Below are positions 25,935 to 36,168 of a stretch of 64,000 nucleotides of DNA, piece after piece. Every line of letters begins with the position of its first letter. The first letter of the stretch is position 1. A model generated the notes under the pieces. The model made no database searches. It was not told the origin of the DNA and worked only from the letters and a program-made list of their open reading frames with translations. The translations under genes and the position numbers were made by a program. The stretch comes from Candidatus Parcubacteria bacterium (GTDB lineage: Bacteria > Patescibacteriota > Saccharimonadia > Saccharimonadales > UBA4665), in assembly GCA_023434325.1 (NCBI GenBank), contig JAEYSX010000003.1, forward strand, positions 248,001 through 312,000, in the 5' to 3' direction.

Positions 25935-26024
25935 CATCTCAAAAAGAGATTGATTAGTTTAGAAGACCGACGACATCCGAGTAAGTACCTCGGGTGTCGT
26001 TTTGTTTTAGTTATATTTCGGAGG
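25935..26024 (+). promoter_or_regulatory. structured leader with terminator upstream of the acyltransferase-E1 gene
   Basis: After the promoter the roughly 98-nt leader forms a small hairpin (ATCTC/GAGAT around 25936-25950), then a full intrinsic terminator: 11-bp stem 25971-25981/25989-25999 with a 7-nt loop and TTTTGTTTT. A strong GGAGG (26020-26024) follows 6 nt before ATG 26031. A terminator between promoter and gene implies attenuation, a riboswitch or strong dampening of expression. I see no known riboswitch motif. Confidence 0.6.
25971..26009 (+). terminator. intrinsic terminator in the leader (attenuator candidate)
   Basis: Eleven paired bases (one G-U), loop TAAGTAC, tail TTTTGTTTTAG. 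Confidence 0.75.
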
Positions 26025-26030
26025 CGCACA

Positions 26031-28100
26031 ATGACAGTCATGCACGAAGTACCCAAGAGGCCGGAAGCCAACCGGACTCTCGATATTGAACCAGCAAAAT
26101 TTGCGCATGTCGAATTTACAGAAGCTTCGCGCCCTGATCTTGCGGATGTGGCACAGCGTATGCACGCATCCGATTATTGTAAGCGAGGATTTGTTACTGA
26201 AGATGCCATTGGTCCGGACGGTAAGCTAGCCCCCGAAATCGATAAGGCTCGAGGTGACAACGTGGTTTATCGCCTCTCCAAAGATACTGCGACGGGAGCC
26301 TATGTTTCGACTTTAAGGCGTATTCGTGTTCCGCAGGGCGGGACATTTAAGGATTTGCCTGCCTATAAAATAAGCCAACCGCATCTATATGAAAGAGAGC
26401 ATGCAGGGCTTGAGGAGTTAGGCAGGAGAGGCTACGAATTCGAAGAAGTTGGCGCACTCGGAGCGACTAGCCCACTTGCAGTCTTTGAATCGTTTAGGGA
26501 CATTATCCAGGACGGTATCGGCAAAAATAGGGGTATCATTTTTACGGTCGTTACAGACACTCACAGAGCATTAGTCTCGAGCTTCGGAAGGGATAACCTG
26601 ATTACTATCGGCGACGATATCCGTATAGGTCAAGCAGACGCCCGAGTAGGAAATAAAATCGCACTGCGTCCGACACTGTTGCTTCCCGATGTCTTTATGG
26701 ATAATCTGCTGAAATCCTATGAAGCTGCAGAGCCAGGATCTAGACAAAGTCTTAGCTTGCAAAGAAACTTTTTGTTTTATACCGACGGGCTTGCCGAAGA
26801 GCAGATGAGTCCAGAGGTTGCACGCAAAAGACGAGAGCTTATCGCAGAGACTCGCTTGGGCCCGTTTCTTGTCCAGAATGCAGCGAAGCCAGTGGAATGG
26901 GAAAGGCCAAGGGAATTTGATCTTAACGCCGACGCGGATCGAATGGCTCTTTATGATTTGCTGCAGACTGGGGCAGTTAAAAACATAGTTGATAAGACAA
27001 CTGAGATTGCCGACGAGCTCTTCGAAATAAGGCACACAGATAAGATGCGCGATAATGCGGCACGAGAGAAGTTTATTGCGGAAGTCCAAGCTAGAGCCGA
27101 AAGGAACGGTGAGTGGTTTTTCTTTCCTTGGAACGGGGAGCTGCATCACTATCCGGACGCTGGAGATTATTGGGATGTCCGCACATCACGACATCAAAAT
27201 CTTGTAACCCAAGCCGAACAGCGTAGCGAGCGCGACCGACGTATTTTAATTGCAGGATTAAGTACGGGAAGGGTTGCTCTCAATAGCCTGGTTCAAGGCG
27301 GTATTGGTGGTGAGTATATTATTGCAGACCCTGATGTCCAGTCGTTGTCCAATAACTCCCGCACCGGAGGTACTTATGGGGATGTTGGACAGTCGAAGGT
27401 TGATCTTGCCGCTAAATACGTGAGCGAGTTCGACCCGCACGTAGGGGTATTGCCGATGCGTGCAGGAATAACCCCCGAATCTTTGCGGATGCTAGAGCAG
27501 TCCGGAGAGTTGCCCCAAGTTATAATCGAGCAAGTCGATGATTTGCAAACAAAGATACTGATACGTGAATTCGCCAAGAAGAATAAGATAGCCGTGTTAA
27601 CATTTACCGACGTCGGTGAGGTAGCACTACTGGACATTGAGCGCCACGATGTTGACCCCAAGGCTAAACCTTTTGGTGGACGTCTACCACGCAAGCTTTA
27701 CGACAGGCTACTTAATGGAACAGCGACAGATAGCGAAAAGGGGTTGGGTATGCTAGCCATAGTGGGGTGGCATAACGCTTCTCCTAGAATGCTGAGTTCA
27801 TTCCTGGAGGCGGGTAAGACCCTACCTGGTATCGCTCAGTTGGGTAGGACGACACAAAGAGGAGCCGCACTGGCGGCAAAAGCTACTGAGGAAATTCTCC
27901 TTGGGCGTAAAGTAGCTTCCCGTCGGCGCAAGGATTCAACGAGCGATGTCATTGGCTTGCCTAAATTAGATACGAGTCTAAAGGACGCCGCTCGAACTTA
28001 CTCTAAGTTCTTGCCTAAATACCTAGTTGCAAGAATACTCTATAACTTCGACTGGTTCCGGAACAAAGTGATAAATGCACCTAAGAACGTACAGACATAA
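26031..28100 (+). CDS. acyltransferase-like (GNAT) + E1/ThiF-like adenylating fusion protein
   Basis: 689 residues, cytoplasmic. Residues about 30-250 resemble N-acyltransferases of the GNAT/autoinducer-synthase type: DVAQRMHASDYCKRGFV, TLRRIRVP, YEREHAGLEELGRRGYEFEE, IIFTVVTDTHRALVSSFG. Residues about 375-570 form an E1-like Rossmann domain: SRHQNLVTQAEQ, RRILIAGLSTGRVALNSL, IIADPDVQSLSNNSR, GDVGQSKVDLAAKYV, IIEQVDDLQTKILI. Only one Cys occurs in the whole protein, outside the E1 part, so the adenylated intermediate would not pass to a catalytic Cys. The start at 26031 is set by GGAGG. A 7TM histidine kinase follows 42 bp later. The product is unknown; the fusion could make an acylated or adenylated signal molecule. 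GC content is lower than in flanking genes. Confidence 0.62.
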   Translation: MTVMHEVPKRPEANRTLDIEPAKFAHVEFTEASRPDLADVAQRMHASDYCKRGFVTEDAIGPDGKLAPEIDKARGDNVVYRLSKDTATGAYVSTLRRIRVPQGGTFKDLPAYKISQPHLYEREHAGLEELGRRGYEFEEVGALGATSPLAVFESFRDIIQDGIGKNRGIIFTVVTDTHRALVSSFGRDNLITIGDDIRIGQADARVGNKIALRPTLLLPDVFMDNLLKSYEAAEPGSRQSLSLQRNFLFYTDGLAEEQMSPEVARKRRELIAETRLGPFLVQNAAKPVEWERPREFDLNADADRMALYDLLQTGAVKNIVDKTTEIADELFEIRHTDKMRDNAAREKFIAEVQARAERNGEWFFFPWNGELHHYPDAGDYWDVRTSRHQNLVTQAEQRSERDRRILIAGLSTGRVALNSLVQGGIGGEYIIADPDVQSLSNNSRTGGTYGDVGQSKVDLAAKYVSEFDPHVGVLPMRAGITPESLRMLEQSGELPQVIIEQVDDLQTKILIREFAKKNKIAVLTFTDVGEVALLDIERHDVDPKAKPFGGRLPRKLYDRLLNGTATDSEKGLGMLAIVGWHNASPRMLSSFLEAGKTLPGIAQLGRTTQRGAALAAKATEEILLGRKVASRRRKDSTSDVIGLPKLDTSLKDAARTYSKFLPKYLVARILYNFDWFRNKVINAPKNVQT

Positions 28101-28142
28101 TACTAGTGGTTAGAATGGATTGTTCGTTCTATACTGGAGGCA

Positions 28143-30344
28143 ATGGCCAATCTAGTCATCTTATCCGTATGTGTGGGCCTTAGTGCCTTTATCGGGCTGT
28201 TTGTATATGCGCGGAATCCCAAGCATATAGTTAATAGGCTGTTCGGTTTACTGACTCTAGTTTTTATCGCATATCCAGTTACTAATTACATGTCGCTCCA
28301 AACGGATGATCGACTGCTGCTTATCAGGCTTGTAATATTTTGCGTGACCATAGCCGTCACTTGTTTGTACTACATTGTGTTCTTTCTGGATGATCAGCGA
28401 AAGAGCTTATCCAAGGTTCAGCAAGCGGGCGTCTACGTCTCGGTGGTCATTGCTCTCTTGGATTTAACTCCGTTAGTCTTTAGTGGCTTGACTGAGGGTG
28501 TGAACCCAACGCCCATACCAAATATTCTTGCGCCGGTATTTTTGGTGCATTTCATCGTGTTTCCAGTATTCGCTTTGATGAATATAGTTAGAAGCCTTCG
28601 AAGGGTGCAGGGATATCAACGGGCTCAGTATCTATATCTGTTATTGGGGATGGTGCCTATTGTCGTTTTTTCTCCGCTGACGGGATTCGTTATGCCTGTT
28701 CTTTTTACTAACGCTAGCCTGATAGGGTTGAGTCCCCTGTATGCGTTATTTTTTATCGCAGGTGTTGGTGTTGCAATTTTGCGCTACCGTTTTCTGGACA
28801 TAAGGTGGGTTGTTGCTCGGGCATTGGCATATGGTGGGGCATTAGCCGCTCTGATCGCCCTGTACATCGTAGTTATGCTCGTCGTCACCAATTGGCTGTT
28901 TGGTGTTGAGGCTCCGCTTGGTATTGAAGTTCAAGCGGCTCTTGCGGTGACGATGGCGGTTGCCGCCCTGACGTTCCACAAGATAATGTCATTCTTTGCG
29001 CGGCTAACGAACCGGCTGTTTTACCAGGACGCGTATGAAGCTCAAGATTTTTTTAATGATTTCAACGAAGCACTGGTTTCGACAATCGAGCTCCATAAAT
29101 TACTAGGCAGCGCTTCCGATGTAGTAGTCAAGTATCTAAAAGCCGAGTATTGTGTCGTTGGAGTAAAAGAGGCTACTGGGATGCGTTATCGTGTTGTTGG
29201 CACGATTCCTAGAACATACCCAAACAAAGAGATGGGCGCGGTGAGGCATCTCATGATCCAGACGCGAAAATCTATCCTTGTTGCTGACGATATCGGACAC
29301 GAGGAGAGAAAATTAAAACACTTTCTTATAGAAAATGACATTAGCATTTTGGCTAGCTTAGCGCACGAAATAAACGGACAAGAACAAGACTTAGGGTACG
29401 TTGTTTTGGGTCCCAAAAAAAGTGGCAATCCGTATAGCGAAGGGGATGTGAAAGTCTTAGAAACAGCCGTAAACGAACTGATTTTAGCTATTCAAAACGC
29501 AACACGATTTGAGGAAATTGAGCGCTTTAACGCAGTTCTCCAAGAAAAAGTAGACGAGGCCACCAAGAAATTGCGCAGGACCAACGACCGTCTTCGGGTG
29601 CTGGACCAGACTAAAGACGACTTTATCAGCATGGCCAGCCATCAGTTGCGCACGCCGCTGACGGCGATTAAGGGGTATGTCAGTATGACGCTCGAGGGCG
29701 ATGCCGGGCCGCTTAACGAGACGCAGCAAAAGATGCTCAACCAGGCGTTTATAAGCTCGCAGCGCATGGCCTATCTTATCTCGGACCTGTTGGATGTGTC
29801 GCGCGTAAAAACAGGCAAATTTGTGATCGAGCCGGTGGAGTGTAATCTGACTCGGGTTGTCGAGGAGGAGCTGCAGCAGCTGGCCGAATCTGCCAAGAGT
29901 CGTAATCTGATGCTGACGTATCATAAGCCCGAGAACTTCCCCACATTAATGTTAGACGAGACCAAGCTGCGCCAGGTGATTATGAACTTTGTCGACAACG
30001 CTATCTATTACACGCCCAGCGGTGGGCGCATATCCGTGAATCTTGTCGAAAACGCGCACAGCGTTGAGTTTACTGTCACCGACAACGGCATCGGCGTGCC
30101 TCGGCACGAGCGTCACCATCTGTTTACCAAGTTTTATCGGGCGAATAACGCCAAGAGCGCTCGGCCCGACGGCACCGGACTTGGCTTGTTTATGGCTAAA
30201 AAGGTGGTCATCGCGCAGGGCGGAGCCATTATCTTTAAGAGTGTAGAAAACAAGGGAAGCACCTTTGGCTTTACTTTTCCAAAGGCTAAGCTATTGCCCA
30301 AGCCCAAAACCGATCCACAGCCCAAAGTCGCTGCACAGGTGTAG
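28143..30344 (+). CDS. 7TM sensor histidine kinase with GAF-like domain
   Basis: 733 residues. Seven or eight N-terminal TM segments (residues about 5-280) of HisKA_7TM style, the type found in signal-sensing kinases, then a GAF-like domain at about 300-460 (YCVVGVKEATGMRYRVVG, VLETAVNELILAIQNATRFE), a coiled coil, HisKA with phospho-acceptor His in MASHQLRTPLTAIKGYV, and HATPase with NFVDNAIYYTPSGG, VTDNGIGVPRHER and GTGLGLFMAKK. GGAGG lies 5 nt before the ATG. Base composition changes inside the gene: a sample in the TM part (28321-28380) has 23/60 G+C, one in the kinase core (29701-29760) 33/60, suggesting a mosaic origin. Probably co-transcribed with the fusion gene. Confidence 0.85.
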   Translation: MANLVILSVCVGLSAFIGLFVYARNPKHIVNRLFGLLTLVFIAYPVTNYMSLQTDDRLLLIRLVIFCVTIAVTCLYYIVFFLDDQRKSLSKVQQAGVYVSVVIALLDLTPLVFSGLTEGVNPTPIPNILAPVFLVHFIVFPVFALMNIVRSLRRVQGYQRAQYLYLLLGMVPIVVFSPLTGFVMPVLFTNASLIGLSPLYALFFIAGVGVAILRYRFLDIRWVVARALAYGGALAALIALYIVVMLVVTNWLFGVEAPLGIEVQAALAVTMAVAALTFHKIMSFFARLTNRLFYQDAYEAQDFFNDFNEALVSTIELHKLLGSASDVVVKYLKAEYCVVGVKEATGMRYRVVGTIPRTYPNKEMGAVRHLMIQTRKSILVADDIGHEERKLKHFLIENDISILASLAHEINGQEQDLGYVVLGPKKSGNPYSEGDVKVLETAVNELILAIQNATRFEEIERFNAVLQEKVDEATKKLRRTNDRLRVLDQTKDDFISMASHQLRTPLTAIKGYVSMTLEGDAGPLNETQQKMLNQAFISSQRMAYLISDLLDVSRVKTGKFVIEPVECNLTRVVEEELQQLAESAKSRNLMLTYHKPENFPTLMLDETKLRQVIMNFVDNAIYYTPSGGRISVNLVENAHSVEFTVTDNGIGVPRHERHHLFTKFYRANNAKSARPDGTGLGLFMAKKVVIAQGGAIIFKSVENKGSTFGFTFPKAKLLPKPKTDPQPKVAAQV

Positions 30345-30448
30345 ACCCCTTTAGCATTAGGTTTTTGTAGTGTATTTTACTGCGCTGCCGGTGTGCTGCC
30401 TGTTAGCATGTGAAAAAAGCGCAAGCAACACACTAATAAGGAGGTAAG

Positions 30449-31495
30449 ATGCAAACACTACAAAAAATGAAAAACCTTGGCCAGAGGACGACTTTGTGGC
30501 AACGGATGGCGTTTGGGCTGTCTTTGCTCGGGTTGGCAGGGGCGTTAGTTGGCTTTGGCGCAGCGGGCGGTACCCAGCACGTTGCCGCTAGTTGTGACCC
30601 CAACGATGTTATGGCTTGCGGCGCTAAGTCGGCGAACGAGTTCATCGGCAACATTACCGGCGACACCCGACCGGTGTACGATCACTTTGGTCTTCCGTCT
30701 AGTGACTACGATCGCTTTAAAAAAGAGGCTGTCGCGGGCGTAGCCAAGAAAGATGGAACCGTTGTAGACGACAAGGGTAACGTCGTTATGACCAACGCTT
30801 GGAGCATTGGCCGAACGCACTTCCCCTACGCAACTCCGTACACCGCTTTGGACAGCGTGGGTAAGTTTTACAAGAGTGCTAACACCGATGTTTTGCAAAA
30901 AGACCTGCCTGTTATGATCCTCTTCGACAAAGAGGGGTCGGTGCAATTCGCTGCGATTAACAGCTGCGGTAACCCGATCAAGGGTAAGAAGGTCGCCTCG
31001 AGCGCGGTCTGTAAAGACCTGATCATGGAGTCGGTAAAGGACAAAGAGAACACCTACCGCTTTAAGACGGTTGCGCAAAAGACAGGATTCGCTCAGTTTG
31101 TTAAGTTCGACTACTACTTTAACGAGGGCAACGGCGAGCAACACTTTGCGACCACCGAGAACGCCAGCACGCCGGTAGAGAAGTCATTTACCAAAAACGC
31201 CGTAGTAACCGTTAAGATCACCGTAAGCTTGCCGGGCAAAAACACCAAGGTTATTACCAGCAAGGAATGCATGGCAGAGGTGAAGGTCGAAAAAGAAAAG
31301 CCGGTACCGGTCGTTCCGATTGTGAAGGTAACACCGACGCCGCCTCAACCTGCACCTGCGCCAGCTCCAACGCCAGGTAAAGCTCTGCCAGAGACTGGCC
31401 CGGCAGGTCTCGTAGGACTGTTTGCGGGCGTAAGTGCCGCAGGAGCCGCCGGACACCGGATTGCAGCCGCTCTTCGCACCCGCAGGCTCGGCTAA
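30449..31495 (+). CDS. LPXTG-anchored surface protein with PKD-like domain
   Basis: 348 residues. Signal peptide with basic start and hydrophobic core (MAFGLSLLGLAGALVGFGAAG), an N-terminal domain of about 150 residues (SSDYDRFKKEAVAGV, IGRTHFPYA, AINSCGNPIKGKKVAS), a beta-sandwich domain (TYRFKTVAQKTGFAQFVKFD) and a Pro-rich stretch (TPTPPQPAPAPAPTPG). It ends with LPETGPAGLVGLFAG, a hydrophobic helix and RTRRLG, a standard sortase signal. Perfect AAGGAGG precedes the ATG, and a strong terminator follows. Paralogous to 31691-33160. Likely a cell-surface structural or adhesion protein. Confidence 0.78.
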   Translation: MQTLQKMKNLGQRTTLWQRMAFGLSLLGLAGALVGFGAAGGTQHVAASCDPNDVMACGAKSANEFIGNITGDTRPVYDHFGLPSSDYDRFKKEAVAGVAKKDGTVVDDKGNVVMTNAWSIGRTHFPYATPYTALDSVGKFYKSANTDVLQKDLPVMILFDKEGSVQFAAINSCGNPIKGKKVASSAVCKDLIMESVKDKENTYRFKTVAQKTGFAQFVKFDYYFNEGNGEQHFATTENASTPVEKSFTKNAVVTVKITVSLPGKNTKVITSKECMAEVKVEKEKPVPVVPIVKVTPTPPQPAPAPAPTPGKALPETGPAGLVGLFAGVSAAGAAGHRIAAALRTRRLG

Positions 31496-31518
31496 ACGAA
31501 GCGCTCTCTACTTCTTAA

Positions 31519-31554
31519 ACACCTCTGGAATGCACAGCCAGAGGTGTTTTTTAT
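31519..31554 (+). terminator. intrinsic terminator after first LPXTG gene
   Basis: Ten-base-pair stem ACACCTCTGG/CCAGAGGTGT with a 9-nt loop and a TTTTTTAT tail. Confidence 0.9.
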
Positions 31555-31630
31555 AATAAATTTTACATGCCCATATTCCTTGCATGTATAGGCATGGTAT
31601 TGCTAAAATAGCAAAAGAAGGTAGTTAGTA

Positions 31631-31659
31631 TTGACAATTTAATATTGTTATGGTAATAT
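31631..31659 (+). promoter_or_regulatory. consensus sigma70 promoter of the second LPXTG gene
   Basis: TTGACA (31631-31636), 17-nt spacer ending TGG, TAATAT (31654-31659). The transcription start would be near 31666, giving a 25-nt leader with GAGGAGG. Confidence 0.85.
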
Positions 31660-31690
31660 GTGTGAGATGAAACACGAGGAGGTGGTTCGC

Positions 31691-33160
31691 ATGAGGATTT
31701 TTAGTAAGTTAATTAAGAAGTATAAAGCCGCTTCGCCAAAACAGTTGGTGATGACGGGTGTATTTATGTTGGCCTTGGCTGGTACTATTGGCGCCGGTCT
31801 GGCTACCAAGCAGACATCAGAAGCCGCTTCGGTGCGCGACTGTAGCTACAACTCTATTCTAAACAAGGACAACCCACGCTGTGGTGCGTTGAACGCAAAA
31901 GAACTCGTGGCTGACCTAAAGGCGAACCGCGAAGGCGACCTAAAGACTATCTTTGGTGACTCTCGCATCGGTTTGCCGACCAGCAAGTATGACCGTTTCG
32001 AAAAAGAGGCTAAGCACGGTGTTATCACCAAGAGCGGTAAGCTTATTGTTGACGGCGAAACCGTTATGACCGACGTATGGACTATGGGCCGTACCGATCT
32101 TAACAACAAGCAGCGCACTCAGATCAAGTTTGGCAACAAGACTTACTACCACAGCCCAACACAAGTATCATTTGGCCGCGACCAGCTCGACGCAATCGTC
32201 TTGTTCGACGACAACGGTACCGTAGAGTTCGCAGTTGTAGAAGCTTGCGGTAACCCGGTTACTAAGGGTAAGAAGGTAACTTCGAGCGCCAAGTGTGAAC
32301 AGTTGGTTAGCCACGCTGTAGCTGGCAAGAAGGACACCTACCAGTTTACGACCAAGGCTAGCAAGACCGGCCTTGCCAAGTACACTAAGTTTAAGTACTA
32401 CGTAGACGGTAAGTTGGTAGACAGCACTTCCGACATGAACACCAAGACCAAAGAGATCAAGCTGACCAAAACCTCCACTGTTAAGGTAGAAGTAGAGTAC
32501 ACGCTACCAGGTTCTCGTAACAAGACTCGCGTCGCTAAGAGCACTTTGTGTGAGCGCAAGATCGAAGTCAAGCAAGAGAAGTTCGAGTACGCATGTAAAG
32601 ACCTCTACGCTACCAGCAAAGATAACAAGACTTTCCGCTTTAACGTTAAGGCCAGCCACAGCGCAAACGTCAAGCTGATCAGCGCTGACTTTACTCTCGA
32701 CGGTAACGCAGTTACCAAGGGTGTAACCCAAAAGAACGACAAGGGCGAGATCTACACCGACTACACCTTTGAAGGCGGCAAGACCCACACGGTAAGCGCA
32801 GTACTTAACTTCGAATACACCGTTGACGGCCAGGTAAAGAAGGTTCAGTCTAAGGAAACCTGCAAAGAGCAAGTAACCTCTAAGAAGCCACCAGTTTGTA
32901 AGCACAACCCCAACCTGCCACCAGAGCACCCTGACTGTAAGCCAAAGAAAGAAGAGTGCAAGCCAGGCATCCCTGTAGGCGACGACCGCTGTAAGGACTA
33001 CTGTAAGCCAGGCATCGAGGAAGGCGGCAAGGAATGTGAGCCGACCAAGGAAGTTCTTCCTGAAACCGGCCCAGCAGGCATCGCAGGTATGTTCGCAGGC
33101 ATCACTGCCGTAGGCGCGATCGGCCACCGTCTGTTTAGCAACTTCCGTTCTCGCCAGTAG
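31691..33160 (+). CDS. LPXTG-anchored surface protein with two PKD-like domains, probably highly expressed
   Basis: 489 residues. Signal peptide (LVMTGVFMLALAGTIGAGLA), the same N-terminal domain as its neighbour (TSKYDRFEKEAKHGVI, WTMGRTDLNN, VVEACGNPVTKGKKV), two tandem beta-sandwich repeats (TYQFTTKASKTGLAKYTKF and TFRFNVKASHSANVKLISAD), a Cys/Pro/Lys-rich stalk (PPVCKHNPNLPPEHPDCKP, CKPGI twice), then LPETGPAGIAGMFAG, a hydrophobic helix and basic tail. Eleven or more Cys suggest disulfides. Codon choice is strongly biased (AAG, AAC, GAC, ACC), a consensus promoter and GAGGAGG lie upstream, and a terminator follows: probably one of the most abundant surface proteins. The longer frame to 31658 overlaps the promoter and is rejected. 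Confidence 0.82.
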   Translation: MRIFSKLIKKYKAASPKQLVMTGVFMLALAGTIGAGLATKQTSEAASVRDCSYNSILNKDNPRCGALNAKELVADLKANREGDLKTIFGDSRIGLPTSKYDRFEKEAKHGVITKSGKLIVDGETVMTDVWTMGRTDLNNKQRTQIKFGNKTYYHSPTQVSFGRDQLDAIVLFDDNGTVEFAVVEACGNPVTKGKKVTSSAKCEQLVSHAVAGKKDTYQFTTKASKTGLAKYTKFKYYVDGKLVDSTSDMNTKTKEIKLTKTSTVKVEVEYTLPGSRNKTRVAKSTLCERKIEVKQEKFEYACKDLYATSKDNKTFRFNVKASHSANVKLISADFTLDGNAVTKGVTQKNDKGEIYTDYTFEGGKTHTVSAVLNFEYTVDGQVKKVQSKETCKEQVTSKKPPVCKHNPNLPPEHPDCKPKKEECKPGIPVGDDRCKDYCKPGIEEGGKECEPTKEVLPETGPAGIAGMFAGITAVGAIGHRLFSNFRSRQ

Positions 33161-33255
33161 CATACAAAGCTGTGGATAAGCGGATAGCCACGACGCAGCA
33201 AATATGCTAGAGTGAGGAAGTAACGAGCATTTGACTGATCGCTCTGAACTCTCTC

Positions 33256-33292
33256 AAAATCCCCTCTCATCCGAGAGGGGATTTTATTTTTT
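33256..33292 (+). terminator. intrinsic terminator after second LPXTG gene
   Basis: Thirteen-base-pair stem AAAATCCCCTCTC/GAGAGGGGATTTT with a 4-nt loop and a T-rich tail. Confidence 0.92.
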
Positions 33293-33404
33293 GAGGGTGC
33301 GCATGCCCCAGCAAACTCATTGTCCGCCCATACGGCGACGCGGATTTTGGCTACAATTAATTGACAGGTTTGGATCGCACCTCCAATGGTGTTACTATCT
33401 GAGT

Positions 33405-34157
33405 ATGAGCGAGTTTGACTACCGAACGATTGGCCTAGAGCCGCGTGACAAAATTGTGTACGAGTCGCTGTTTAAGTTGGATCGGGTATCGCTGCGTGGG
33501 ATCGCCCAAGAGACAGGTATGAACCGCGGCACAGTGTACGAGGTGGTCAAAAAACTAGTTGGCCTTGGACTTATTACTTTTACCCAAGCGGGCGAGCGAC
33601 GACAGTACTCGGCAGCGCCGCCAGAGGTGTTTCGGTCGCTTATCCGCGAGCGGCGCGATCAGCTGCAGCAGCTCGAGGCGTCGGCAGATATGTATATTCA
33701 GGCTTTGCAATCCAGGCAGGCCGTACCCGGCGCGGGTTACTTTGCCAGCTTTTACGAAAACGAGGAAGGTATTGCCGCTATTTTGCGCGATGTGCTGCAA
33801 ACGGCGGGGAATCTGGACACAAAGGAGTACTGTGTGTTTTCGTCCGAGCGCGTCAGCAAGGTCATCTACAATCGTTTTCGCAATTTCTCGCGCCAGCGTA
33901 CCCAAGTCGGCATTTTTGTGCGTGTGATCTCGGACAGACCACCTACAGAAAAGGTGGTCATGGCCGAGCGTCGCCAACTGCCCATCGGCACGCAGTTTTT
34001 AAATGGCTACACGTTGGTGTACGGCGATAAAACCGCACTCGTGTCCGCCAGTGACACCAACTTGTTGTCCGCGGTTGTCATTACCGATAACGGAGTGGCT
34101 AACATGCAGCGGTTGGTATTTGAGCAGCTGTGGCGAAGCCTAGAGGCGACATCATAG
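33405..34157 (+). CDS. TrmB-like winged-helix transcriptional regulator
   Basis: 250 residues. Winged helix at about 8-80 (IVYESLFKLDRVSLRGIAQE, NRGTVYEVVKKLVGLGLI), then a coiled coil (RERRDQLQQLEASADMYIQ) and a sensor domain (FASFYENEEGIAAILRDVL, VFSSERVSKVIYNRFRNF). Same architecture as the gene at 9630-10487. TTGGAT, 17 nt and TACTAT precede ATG 33405 by 6 nt, so a leaderless message is predicted; the frame upstream to 33231 overlaps the terminator and is rejected. It sits directly before tRNA-Glu and the integrated element. Confidence 0.75.
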   Translation: MSEFDYRTIGLEPRDKIVYESLFKLDRVSLRGIAQETGMNRGTVYEVVKKLVGLGLITFTQAGERRQYSAAPPEVFRSLIRERRDQLQQLEASADMYIQALQSRQAVPGAGYFASFYENEEGIAAILRDVLQTAGNLDTKEYCVFSSERVSKVIYNRFRNFSRQRTQVGIFVRVISDRPPTEKVVMAERRQLPIGTQFLNGYTLVYGDKTALVSASDTNLLSAVVITDNGVANMQRLVFEQLWRSLEATS

Positions 34158-34193
34158 CTCGCGTAAGTACTTTCATTTTTACCTCTGTTATGC

Positions 34194-34199
34194 TACAAT
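34194..34199 (+). promoter_or_regulatory. extended -10 of tRNA-Glu
   Basis: TGC-TACAAT, with TTACCTCTGT at 34179-34188 just upstream; the tRNA starts 28 nt downstream. Confidence 0.5.
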
Positions 34200-34226
34200 A
34201 GCCCAAGCAAACGACGATGCGAACAT

Positions 34227-35973
<1,747 letters not shown>

Positions 35974-35974
35974 G

Positions 35975-36109
35975 CTAAACCTTCTGCGCCTCTTCGTCTG
36001 TAATAATCTCCAGGATAAGGTCGGCAATTAAGGCAATACGTTGCTCCTCCGGCATGAGTACTGCTTCCGGTAGTTTTTCCTTGTTGGCCGCGCCCTTCGT
36101 CCGCCCCAT
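35975..36109 (-). CDS. 44-residue protein co-encoded with the recombinase
   Basis: MGRTKGAANKEKLPEAVLMP begins a basic N-terminus, followed by an acidic amphipathic helix (IALIADLILEIITDEEAQKV). AGAGGG lies 5 nt before the ATG, and the stop is 1 bp from the recombinase ATG, so the two are translationally linked. Size and position fit an excisionase-like or accessory DNA-binding factor, but no HTH is evident. Too short for most gene callers. Confidence 0.6.
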   Translation of the reverse strand: MGRTKGAANKEKLPEAVLMPEEQRIALIADLILEIITDEEAQKV

Positions 36110-36122
36110 TTTTACCCTCTGG

Positions 36123-36168
36123 ACTATTACAGTTTGTTATACTTATAACTATAACAAACTGTAATAGT
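36123..36168. promoter_or_regulatory. paired operator: perfect 19-bp inverted repeat upstream of the recombinase operon
   Basis: ACTATTACAGTTTGTTATA (36123-36141) and its exact complement (36150-36168) are separated by 8 nt. Each arm contains TTAC-N5-GTTA or TAAC-N5-GTAA, matching the palindromes beside the XRE gene at 42.8 kb. It overlaps the -10 candidates TATAGT/TATAAC of the minus-strand recombinase operon. Confidence 0.7.
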
